Shown here: one piece after another, positions 24,679 to 36,600 of the stretch
Layout: every line of letters begins with the position of its first letter
How positions within the stretch are numbered: the stretch's first letter is position 1
Origin: Capra hircus
Taxonomy: Eukaryota > Chordata > Mammalia > Artiodactyla > Bovidae
Direction: 5' to 3'
NCBI RefSeq assembly: GCF_001704415.2
Contig: NC_030817.1
Coordinates: forward strand, 48,593,550 to 48,657,549
DNA length: 64,000 nt
Notes under the pieces: generated by a model
What the model saw: only the letters and a program-made list of their open reading frames with translations
Told to the model about the DNA's origin: nothing
The model's database searches: none
Position numbers and translations under genes: made by a program

Positions 24679-26244
24679 TATGGTATCAGATTTTTAAAAA
24701 TGGTTTTATATTTTAAAGTATACAATAAAATTTGATACATTAATCTTGGTAATATTTTCCCATATCAGAAGATTTTAGAAAACAATATCAAGTGGCTTAT
24801 AATTCAAAAGAGTTGTTTGACTTGATAATTCTCTGGAATTTCAGATTATAAATAAGAAACAAAAACAGTTAAAACCTTTAAATTAGGATGAAATGCATTT
24901 GTAATACAATTTTATGTCCGTCAAAATTTGATTACAGAGAAAATATAGGCTAAAATTATGTGCTTATAAGTTCTAAAAAAATATGACATCCTTGCTCTAA
25001 GAAAATGACCCTATTTACTTCCAGCTGTAGAATGTGTTTTGAGATACTTTGCTGTTTGGGATGAGGGGCTGTGTTGCTTAATACAGGGTCCTTTCAGACC
25101 ATCACTGCATACCTGGAAAATGAAGCAGATGCTGGTCTGTGGCTGGGTGCTGGTGGGAGTGTCTGGTCTTATTAATACGCTGTTTTATCTGAGTCACAGA
25201 ATCATCCAAGTGAATGAGTCAGATGAAAAGCAAGCTATATATTTTCTCAAGCTCTGAAATCTGCCATATTTGACAGAAGTGATATTTAAACAATCATGTG
25301 GTAAAATCCATTTTTAACAAAAGCAGTTTTCACGTTCAGTTCTACATAATGAGAACATTCCAAAATGCATTGGCCCATCTTAACATTACTTTGCTCATGT
25401 GGAGAAAATGAATTCTGATGGTAAGATCCATATACAGATAAAAATATGTATACATAGATTTGTATATATTCAATACCAGAGATGATCCTTCCCTGTCTGT
25501 TAGCAGTCAATTCATGTTTAAATGAAGAGATTTCTCTTTGGGAGTGTGGTTCATGTTCACACCTGATTTGACAAAATCTGATGGCCGGCACAAAGTACCT
25601 TCTGATTGTATGAGACTTTACAGAGCATCTCTCTGGAACTGACAACAATCTTACAATGAGAGCATGCATACATAGTTATTTTCCTTTGACAGATGAAGAA
25701 CCAGGAACCCAGAGAGGTGAAGTATGTTGCTTCGGTTTAAACATTTGGTAAGTGATAAAAGCAGGGTGTTTCCCCTGAATGCTGGTTAACACAGAAGAAG
25801 ATAAGACAGAGGGTACATGGATCTGTGAATTACTTTCTCTAAGCTGGGCTGCTGATGTGATGTTTGGAAAGTGGCTTCGCTTCTGTCACTTATGAGATCC
25901 CTACCAGGTGCTGAAAAGTACACATGGTATTAGACCCCAGCAAACTGTAACCAACAGCCAGATATACTTTTTTACACCTCTTGGAGTGTGTGCGTGTGTG
26001 TATTTGAGAAGACATAACATATATTTACAATTATCCCTAAATCACCAAAATACCATATTGAGAAATAGCTTTAACTTTTTTCAAGAGCATTTTTCTATAC
26101 AATCATTCCAATATAGGTATAAAATATATAAATACAGCCTTGGCACACTTTACCTTTGCAGGTGCACTGGAACACTTTCCCTTTTGCCTTATTCTGCTCA
26201 CCCTGACTTTTGATTGTTTCAAAATTCCTTTACACATCTCTAAG

Positions 26245-26350
26245 TTCCTTGAGGATGGGGATGGATTTCTTTGAAGCTGACAACTCTCACCCTTTGGCCT
26301 AGACAGAGCTATGCATATCACAGGCATTCAGTAAACCTTTGTTGAATGCA
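26245..26350 (+). repeat. L2-like relic inside the NEDD4 3' UTR
   Basis: CTTGAGGATGGGGATGGAT followed by CAGGCATTCAGTAAACCTTT and GTTGAATGCAC resembles a mammalian L2 3' end. Old enough to predate ruminants. Confidence 0.5.
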
Positions 26351-27520
26351 CGCACAGGATTTTTATGTACTTCTATTTAGCTAAAGTAGAAGTCTATCTC
26401 TAGCATTTTGCCTAGAGTTTTGGATTTATAGCAAAATATTTTCATAGTAAACAGTTTTTTAAAAAGCATAAGAAACATGGTAATAAATTTAATACAAATG
26501 ATGCACTGTAACTATTCTTTGGTAATTTTTAACAAATTATTTGGTTTGACTAAAGTGAAATACTAAAAATATAAAAATGCAACTACAGAAATTAGCTTAA
26601 TCTGTAAACATAATAAACCCTGTAAACATGTAAGGACTACATAATTGTGCAAGTGTAAAGAATGACTAGTAAAGGCAAGTATTATACATTTAACTTAGTT
26701 CTTCAAGGCATATTTAGGAATACTGCTTTGTCAAGCTTTAGTTTGAAGAAGGAATTCTTTTAACTAAATGAAAACAGTAAAGAGTAATGGCTCTATCAAT
26801 GAGCCATAGGATATACAGGCAAGAGGGAGGCACTGATACCTTTCAACCTTTGCAAATCTGAATTTGCTTCACATGTCCTATGAACTACCTTGTTTAGTAA
26901 AACCGCATACTAACAAAAGCCAAATACTTTTAAAATGAAGAAGTAGACAGCTTTTTGTAAGTGAATCAGTTGACTGAAAATATAGGTAACACACTTTGCA
27001 AGATTCTTCCAAAAACCTGCTACTGCCCGTGCGGTAGGCAGGTCTAAAAAATAATAACTAGCTGCAGGCAGCATTGAATATATTGTCGTGTACTCAGTAT
27101 TGAAGTTTTTTACCCCAAATTTCAGTTCTCCTTCTCAAAAAAATCATACTTTTCACACATGTCACTTATCACAGGTATTCACAGTTATCATTTCAGTAGT
27201 TTAAGAAAGAACTGCCTGGCAAATACTGTAAAAGAGGTAAATCCAAGGATAAATCTCACGTTTTCAGGCACACAGGACTTAAATCCTTGGGTGTGAACTC
27301 AAAATAGAACGAAACAACTATGTAAATGCAACACATTACTAAAATGAATGAAATAATGGAAGCGTTGTCATCCTAGCTCTTCTAATTCGTTGACACGATT
27401 TTCTCCAATATCTGAGAAGCATCAATGGCCAAGGATTAGTAGTTCCCTGGAAAATTTTAAGTCAAGATTTTGCTTTAAAAAAAAAGTGGCAGTAAAACAC
27501 CATAAACGGCTACTTAAAAT

Positions 27521-27623
27521 CTAATCCACGCCATCAAAACCCTGAGTGTTCTCAATGGCCATCTGAAGTTTATCCCATAATTCTTCAAATGATTCATAGG
27601 GTGGCAAGTCCAGGCGATTAAAG
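27521..27623 (-). CDS. NEDD4: NEDD4 terminal coding exon (HECT C-lobe end, stop codon)
   Basis: 103 nt: the last base of the catalytic Cys codon, 33 residues beginning FNRLDLPPYESF and ending TQGFDGVD, and TAG at 27523-27521. The acceptor reads CTTTCAG. It encodes residues 548-581, the end of the C-lobe that positions the thioester-linked ubiquitin. The stop is where NEDD4-family proteins end, so the C-terminus is intact. Confidence 0.96.
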
Positions 27624-30600
27624 CTGAAAGAACAGAGAGAGGCTGGTTATGACGGACAGTGACAAAGTGACAAAGCAAGTTCCCAGGGCAAACTATTCAC
27701 AGTGCAGCTATTTGTGACAGAATGTTCCAACAGCAGGAAAAGACCTTTTCTCCTCAGGGAGAAGGAAGGTCTAGGATTGGACTCAAGGTGTGGATTCTCT
27801 TCATGACTTCTTGGTGGTGACCTCTCACCTCCACCCTGACCTCCAAATGTTTGGGTTCCTGTCATTTGAACCTTCAAGAGGAAATGTTCTAGCCCTTTGT
27901 AGAATGGCTTATCATTCATGTGATGGAGGCAACATATCATCAACAGTTCAGATGTGTCTCTCCAGTGTTCAGCTACCCCGACTTAAAGCCCAAGCCTGCC
28001 TGGTAAAGAAACACCTGTTCCTGAGTTAGTCTTACTGTCTCTCCATCCTCTCCCTCCCATCCCCCACCTCCTTATCTGCTACCAACACAGCACAGAGGGA
28101 ACTAGACCTTCTGTGTCTAGACTGAGAGAGGACGTTCTCTCTCTGAGGACTTGGTTCTCTAGGGTCAAAGAAACTGCTTACCAGGTATGAGCTCTTGGCA
28201 GCTTCTCAGGTGTGCCCCACTGCTCAACTGTAAATGACTGTGGTCCGTTTGAGCCTACAAGGAAGAGAAGTTACTTTGGTTTCATTTAGCCTTTATAGGA
28301 GCTCCTGAACATTTTACAGCTCACTTTTGCTAATGCAGAACTTAAAACACACAGATCATTCATCTAGTTTCTTTAAATTTGAAAGAAATAATGCTATCTT
28401 GGGCTGATAACTTAACTATCCAGCCACAAAATGAGGACTCCTATCAGTCTGTCTGTGGTCAAGGTATCACTCTGACCTGGGGGGCATGTCTAATGGGTAT
28501 TTTCATATACCACCTCTATCATCAGTCAGTTCAGTCGCTCAGTCGTGTCCAACTTTTTACGACCCCATGAATCGCAGCACGCCAGGCCTCCCTGTCCATC
28601 ACCAACTCCCAGAGTTCACTCAGGCTCATGTCCATTGAGTCAGTGATGCCATCCAGCCACCTCATCCTCTGTCGTCCCCTTCCTTCCTTTGGAGTTTTAT
28701 TCAATTATTTCTTTTGCAAGTCTCAACATCCTCCAACCTCCCAGGTCATTAATGCTAACAACCTGATAAGTCACCTTCCTTACTTTTCTCTATGTCTCAG
28801 ACTCATATCCAAATATGTGTGTGAGAGTATAACTGTCAGAAGCAGTACTAAAAATACTATTTTCCATACTTCTGTTTTCTCAAAAAGCACTGCTGTTCAC
28901 ACATCACCCATCACAATTATATCTACAGTTTAGTACTTTTGTCATTGTATTTTCCACAATATGGAATCATACATTTTCCTGTCTCTTGATTCTCTCACCT
29001 GAACACTCCATTTGAAAAACTCCCTATTAAGTCAACCAATATAAATGTAACATAATTCTTCTTTCTTTGGGGGCTAAGCCACACTTCATATGGGATGCCA
29101 GTTCCACAAATAGGGCTCAGACCCGAGTGGAAAGGGTCAAACCCCTGCTGTGGAAGTGTGAACTGCCAGGGAACTCCCCGTAACATATTTTTTATTGGCT
29201 GGATAATACTGTATTGTAATATTAACATTCTGAAGCAACTTCTACTTCTTTTGTAAATCCATAAGAATTTGAATTTATAGTCTAACACTAATAACTCTGG
29301 ACCTGTGTATGAGATAGTGTGTTAGTCGCTTAGTCATGTCTGACTCTTTGTGACCCCATGGACTGTAGCCAGCCAGGTCCCTCTGTCCATGGAATTTCCC
29401 AGGCAAGTATACTGGAGTGGATAGCCATTCCCTTCTCTGGAGGATCTTCCTGAACCAGAGGTCAAAGCTGGATCTCCTACATCATAGGCAGATTCTTAGC
29501 CATCTGAGCCACCAGGGAAGCCAGTATGTGAAATATCTCCTCCAAATTCCAAAAAATGCATGCCATCAGTGGGTGACTGTAGTTCTGGGCTGCATATAGG
29601 AGGACAGTGGAGCTAGAGATGGAGGGGGTGCTTGCCCTGCTTCGATTTTCTCTACTGACTGGATACAGAGCAGGAAGAGAGAATGGAATGTGAGTCAGGG
29701 GAAACCACTGGCAAGACAAATCCAGTCAGGTGGGGAATGAGCATGTTGTTGAGTGGCAACTCTACAGTCTCATCCTTCTCCTTGGGAGAGAAGAGGCAGC
29801 TGCCTGACAGGTTCTACAAACAGATGTTCAGTTAAGCTTAACAAGGAATCCACATAGGCCAAGGAAGGGATAGAAGGGTTCTGATCTTGGCTATACCTCC
29901 TCTGAAGGAGTTGTTTTTCTTGATAGCTTTTAAAGCAAGTACATGCCATTCCAATAAACAGAATATTTAACTGTGTTTATTCCATTCTTTCCCTCAGATG
30001 TATTTCACTATGATACACTCTGTATTTCGTTGTACACTTATTAACACCCTGTGGAACTTTATATGCTATCTATCTTAAACCATCACACCACGGCAATGTT
30101 TTTTCTGTAACAGAATGCAGAGTGGGAATCAAATTTAAAATCCAAGAATGGAAAGTAACTTGAATCATTTCCTGCGTTCAGTTATCTCTTTTGCTATCTT
30201 ACTGAGAGTCCCTTGGACTGCAAGGGGATCAAACCAGTAAATCCTAAAGGAAATAAACCCTGCATATTCATTGGAAGGACTTCTGCTAAAGCTGAAGTAC
30301 TTTGATGCTAAAGCTCCAGTACTTTGGCCATCTAATGTGAAGAGCTGACTGGCTGGAAAAGATCCTGATGCTGGGAAAGACTGAAGGCAAAAGGGGACGA
30401 GGGCAGCAGAGGATGAGAAGGTTAGATAGTATCACTGACTCAATGGACATGAATTTGAGCAAACTCCGGGAAACGGTGGACAGGCAAGCCTGGCATGCTG
30501 CAGTTCACGGGCTTGCAAAGAGCTGGACATGATTTAGCAACTGAACAACAAACAACAACTAAATAGAAGGTGTACATATATTTTGATCTTCTGCAGTGTA

Positions 30601-33600
30601 TCTAACTGTAATCATTTAAAACTATGAATTCTTTTTAATTAATTAAACATTTGTATACATGAAAGAAGACTGAAGACTAGTCAGTCATGAAAAAGACAAC
30701 AGGCATCAGCTCCATTTTTAAATGATCTATGGAAAATCCATACCATACAGTTCAGCAAATCCATTCATAGGCACACGTGATGTGCCAGTGACAAACTGAA
30801 GTAGTCGTATTCTTTTTTCTGAGTCCATCATTAAAACAGCCTGCATAAAATAAAAGCAGCATTTAGGAACATCACTGGAAAAAATGTTAACAAAACTACC
30901 CTGAAAAATGTTACCAGAGTTTAGTTAGAGCCTGAATCATCACTTATGAAATTTGCATGTTTTCTTTACTTCAAGTTGTGTTTATGGTGGTTTACAAAGT
31001 TCTTGAGACTCCATTTTCAAGGCTTCATGGTAACTGTTCAGAATGGGGTTATAGCCTAACAAAGTGACAAAGTTTCCTCTTGGATGTGACTATGTGGCTT
31101 TTTAAAAATTGTATTTACTGGCATACCCATTTCTCTATCACATTCCAAGGAGCCAAGCAGGAGTCCCAGAGAATACACTGCAGGTTACAAGTTCCCTTGA
31201 AGAATCCCTTCTTTAGTAAGGAACCAAGAGCCTATCTCTCTCAGCTAACACTGCCACTTACTACATTTTACTTATCTACAAATAAGTATGTATGGAGGTA
31301 AATGTATATAGTACAAAATAAAAAATAATTTTTGTGGGGCTATATACTGGATTGGCCAAAAAGTTCATTTGGTTTAAAAGTAAAATTTAAAAACATATTT
31401 TTCATTGTCACCAGGAACTTAATTGAATAACATATTCCTTAACTGAGCGAACTTTCTGGCCCACCCAATATATTTTTTGTCTTATCTATATGTGATCCAC
31501 TAGCATAGGTAAATATGATTGAATCTATCAAAAAGTAACATAAGAAAATGGAAGCCGCCTATTACCTTCCAAAACCACTGGATGACTTGATGATTTATGC
31601 TGTAGCCATTTTTGTACTTTGTGTGTTCTCTCCAGTCATTCACATCCACATCTCCCAAGCCACACATCAGAAGCTACATAAGAAGAAATGTCAAACTGTA
31701 GACAAGAAAAATCAGGGATACAAAAGTCCTGTTTTAAGATAAAAGCAATATTTCTTACCTCTAGTTCATTTTCATCAAAAATTTTGATGAGATCCTGCGG
31801 TATCAGTTCAAAAAATCCCTAGAAGAAAGAATGTATTTAAAACCCTAGTTAGTGGGGTCAATGGACAATTCCATACTTGACTGGAGAAATCCCATACCCA
31901 CACAGATTCCTACCCCTACATGGTTCATGGGCTATTTAACTGACATTTCAATGTCAGCAAGAAAGTACACATGTCTGTTCTCTCATTGATTCCTCAAAGT
32001 GGCTATTTTCAGACCACCTCACACCTTTCAAGCTTCCTTCTTCTCCGTGTCACCCTTTACAGCAGATAATTTCTATTTGAGAGAGAAAATAAAAGCAGTT
32101 CTGCCGGATGGAATTCCCTTCAACATTCTGCACCCCCACTTAGCACCAACATCCATGAGGGTCTTGTCTCCACTGCAGTGGAGAGAGAGACCACTTCCTC
32201 TCTGTGCTTCATTTGTTTCCCCAAGGATGTCTTCACCAAACCTTTACTAGCTCGTGTTTTTTTTTTTTTTTAAGATTTTTTGGGGAATGTGGATTATTTT
32301 TCAAGCCTTTATTGAATTTGTTACAATACTGCTTTTATGTTTTGGTTTTTGGACACGAGGCTTGTGGGATCTTAGTTCCCCAACCAGGGATGGAACCTGC
32401 ACCTCCTGCATTGGAAGGCAAAGTCTTAACCACTAGACCATCAGGGAAGTCCCTATTAACTCACTCTTGATGCATCTGAATTTATTCAAGCCATATCTAC
32501 TTTCAAAAGAAAATAAGAAAGCAAACCCCCCTTTCTTCTCTTCATACCCATGTTCTGGACAGTGTTACTACACATTACCAAATCCACTTGCTCCCCCTTA
32601 TCTATCCCTCAACCACTGCAATCTGACCTCTTCACCAATGCTTCCCTGAAACTGTCCTGGAGAAAGTCAAAGACAACTTTGTGGCTACATCCAATGAATA
32701 CTTTCTAGTTCCCTATCTTACCTGACTTCTCTATACTAGGATATTGTTGACAATACCTTTGTTCTTGAAACTCTGTCTGCTGTTGATGGTTTTCCTCTTA
32801 TGTCTCTGCCTTTGCTGATTTTCTCTGAAGTATCCTTTCCTCCTGTCCATTCCTTAAATGTTGGTGTTCCCACATCCCCATGGGTGGCTATCCACTTTCA
32901 CCATTCTTACCATTCTTTTGAATTTTCCATCTTGTTTAGTCCACAGCTTCACAGAAAGCAGACAGTCCCCAGATCTCCATCCTTTAAATCACCCTGAGCT
33001 ATAAATCTCCCTTCCTGAGTATCATTCATGTACATGTATAGCTCTGTTCCCGCTGTCCTGATCATTTCCCCTGGGGTGATTCCAGCACTTGATCGACTAG
33101 CCTCTGCTGCTTGTCTTGCCCTCCTCTAGCTTACTATTCATTCATACCACTTCCAGAAAGATCTGAGCAAAATATACACTGAATCTTGGTATTTTATTGT
33201 TAGCAGCCTTTAATGCCACCTTTCTTCCTCACTGGACTTCAGAGAAAACACCAAATAGGCCCCTCATCATCTGGTTCCTCCTATCTCTCCAGACTTAGTT
33301 CGCTTCTTACATCCCCATTGGCTCAGATGGTAAAGAATCTGCTTGCAAAGTAGGTGAGCCGGGTTGGATCCCTTGGTTGGGAAGATCCCCCAGAGAACGG
33401 AATGGCTACCCACTCCAGTATTCTTGCCTGATGAATTCCATGGTCAGAGGAGCTTGGTGGGCTACAGTCCATGGGGTTACAAAGAGTCAAACACGACTGG
33501 GCAATTAACACTTGCATCCTCTCATCCAATACAACTGCTTGTATTTTCTCTAATGTGTGCCCAGTTTGTCTTATTACTAGACTTTACATGTGTTGCTCCC

Positions 33601-36600
33601 TCTGCTTGGAACTGTATTTCCTTCTTCTCTGTGGCTGGCCAATCCTTCTACCCATCCCATGCCCCTGCCCCCACCTCTCCCTGCTCTGGTTTCTACCTCT
33701 CTTCTCTACTCACCTAGTACTGTGGGCTTCCCTGGTCCATTTCACCCTTAGATTCTCTGCTCCTTGACAACAGGACCTACGTCCTTTTGCCTTGCATAGC
33801 ACCAGACACATGGTCAGTGCTCAGTATTGAATAAATGAAAAAGTGTGTGATATTTAACAGAAGACTTTTAATTAGCTTAGGAAATGAGTGCTCTGGCAAC
33901 AGCCTAAATGCTCAGCAATTTGGAATTTTTAGTGACTTATGAATTTACATTATGAATAAAATACAGCTACAAAGAAAGGTCACTATATATCTTGATATGT
34001 GAAACACCTCTAACAAGTATTTGACAAAAGAAGAAAGGGAGTCACAAACCAACATGTGGCATGATCCCATTTAGGAAAAGACATAAATGGCATGTTCCAG
34101 GGGTTCCCAGGGTCTTCCCTAGTGGCCCAGATAGTAAAGAATCTGACAGCAATGCAGGAGAGCTGGGTTCAATCCTTGGGTTGGGAAGATCCCGTGGAGA
34201 AGGGAATGGTTACCCACTCCAGTATTCCTACAAGGAGAATTCCACAGACAGAGAAGCCTGGCGGGCTACAGTTCATGGAGTTGAGAAGAGTTGGACATGA
34301 CGAGTGACTAACATTTTCACTTTTCAGGAGTTCCCAACCCTTAGGGCATGAATAAGTGCTGGTCTGGGGAACTGGGCCACACAGCAGGAGGTGGAGGTGG
34401 GTGAGCCAGTGAAGCTTCATCTGCTATTCCCCATGACATACATTACTGCTGAACTATCCCTCTACCTGACCCGCAAATCCACAGAAAAATTGTGTTCCAT
34501 GAAATCGGTCCCTGGGGCCAAAAAGATTGGGGTCTGCTGATATATTCCACATCCTTCTAGGACTCTTGTACCTTTGTTCACCTATGTTTACTTAAGGTGA
34601 GGGGAGGGGACTATAAAAGGTGAGGGGGGATCCATGCCACGGAGGACTGTTTATTGCATGGAGTTCTTGAATGATTGCTTTTTAACTCAACATCTATTCA
34701 TTTAATACTCTGTTAGTATGAAAACAAGGGCTTCCCTGGTAGGTCAGCTGGTAAAGAATCCACCTGCAATGCAGGAGACCCCAGTTCAATTTCTGGGTCA
34801 GGAAGATCCCCTGGAGAAGGGATGGATTACCCACTCCAGTATTCCTGGGCTTCCCTGGTGGCTCAGCTGGTAAAGAGTCCACCTGCAATGTGGGAGACCT
34901 GGGTTTGATCACTGGGTTGGGAAAATCTCCTGGAGAAGGGAATGGCTACCCACTCCAGTATTCGGGCATGGAGAATTCCATGCAGTATATAGTACATGGG
35001 GTTGCAAAAAGAGTCAGACACGACTGAGTGACTTTCACTTTACTTCAGTATGAAAACATGGGCTTCCTTGGTGGCTCAGAGAGTAAAGAATCTGTCTGCA
35101 ATGCAGGAGACCTGGATTTGATCCCTGGATGGGGAAGATCCCCTGGAGAAGGAAATGGCAACCCACTCAGTATTCTTGCCTGGAGAATTCCATGAACAGA
35201 GGAGACTGGTGGGCTACAGTTCATGGAGTTGCAGAGTTGGACACGACTGAGTGAGTAACACTTTACTTCAGTATGAAAACATAATTCAAAATGGCTTTAA
35301 AAAGCAAATCACATACTACTTTTTTCTCTGATACAATAAGGCCCCTTTTTTCTCTGATATGATATGGACCATGCTTTGAAACTATAGGATAGGAAACAAA
35401 AGAAAATGAATACCTCTTTAAAAGCAGCCATTTGCTTCTGGATTCGGTTTACAAATCGCCATTGTATTACAAGACTAGAAGAAATAAAACATTTTATCTT
35501 TTTCACAGGGAATAAGAAAAGATGTTAAGGTACACGTATTCTGGTTAGAAACAAAAATTAAATACTAGCTTAAGTCCAAGGCAAGAACTGAATGAGTAAG
35601 TAAAACTATAGAATTGTTATAGAAAAGAATATTGAGACTGACTCTAGAGAAAGAAAAAGAAGATAACAAAGAATCTTCACAGAAAGAAGTACAAAATTAT
35701 TTCCAATGAAGTATTTACTAAAAATAGTAAAGTATAACAAAATACTCACTAAATATATTCCTTTTTGTTCTTATTGGTGACAACTATTTCTGATCCACCA
35801 CTTTTCAACTCATGTTGATGTGTCTGAAATTAAGAATGATACCTTGTATGTTATTTTAGTGAAAAAATAAAGTATACATATTACAGTTATATAAGAAGCC
35901 TGGTGTTTTAAATTAAATCCACCCAAAAGCTAAGGAAACTTGAAATACTGGTTTTACTAAAATACATATGGAATGAGTCAAAAGTCAAAGAAGCAGAAAT
36001 TCTTTCTGAGAGACAGCTTTTGTTATGGGAAAATAAATTTTAAAATAGAATGCAGAAATGTGTTGAGTATATGCATTATTTAATGTCTACATTTATAAAA
36101 TTTTGCTTAAGTTATTAAACTTAAGTTCTAAAGCTTCACAATTTGTGTACAATTTGAATAAATCAAAATTTACAAACCTGTCCAAAAAGTTCTTCATCTA
36201 TGACAAACCTGAGGTCCAATTCTGTTGGATCATTTTCAAGAATCCATCTTAATGAATTGTAATATTCACTATCCTAGATGGAATAAATTGCATATTTAAA
36301 ATTTCTGTACAGAAAGAAGATATCTGAATCTGCAAAGAAAGTAGCTGAAGGTCTGAATAACTGGACAAAAGATGAAAAGGTCAGATGGATCTCTTTTACA
36401 TATACACATACACACACATTACAAAAAGAGATGAATAGTAAGTACATGAGTATAAATACAGATATTGGGACTTCCCTGGCAGTCCAGTGGTTAGGATGCC
36501 ATACCTCCACTGCAGGGGGGTGTGAATTCCATTCCTGGTTGGCGAAGTAAGATCCAGCATGCCACAAGGTGTGGCCAAAAAAAAAAAGCATTTATCAATA

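Larger units (their letters stand above)
24655..27520 (-). other. NEDD4: NEDD4 3' untranslated region (inferred extent)
   Basis: This is about 2.87 kb after the TAG at 27523-27521, ending near the first canonical AATAAA read on the minus strand (24678-24673). It is AT-rich and holds none of the Bov-tA, BovB or young L1 copies that crowd both sides, as expected of transcribed 3' UTR under constraint. An L2-like stretch (about 26245-26350) lies inside it. A possible weaker upstream signal, ATTAAA, lies near 26488. The boundary is inferred; only the stop codon and the signals are seen directly. Confidence 0.7.
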
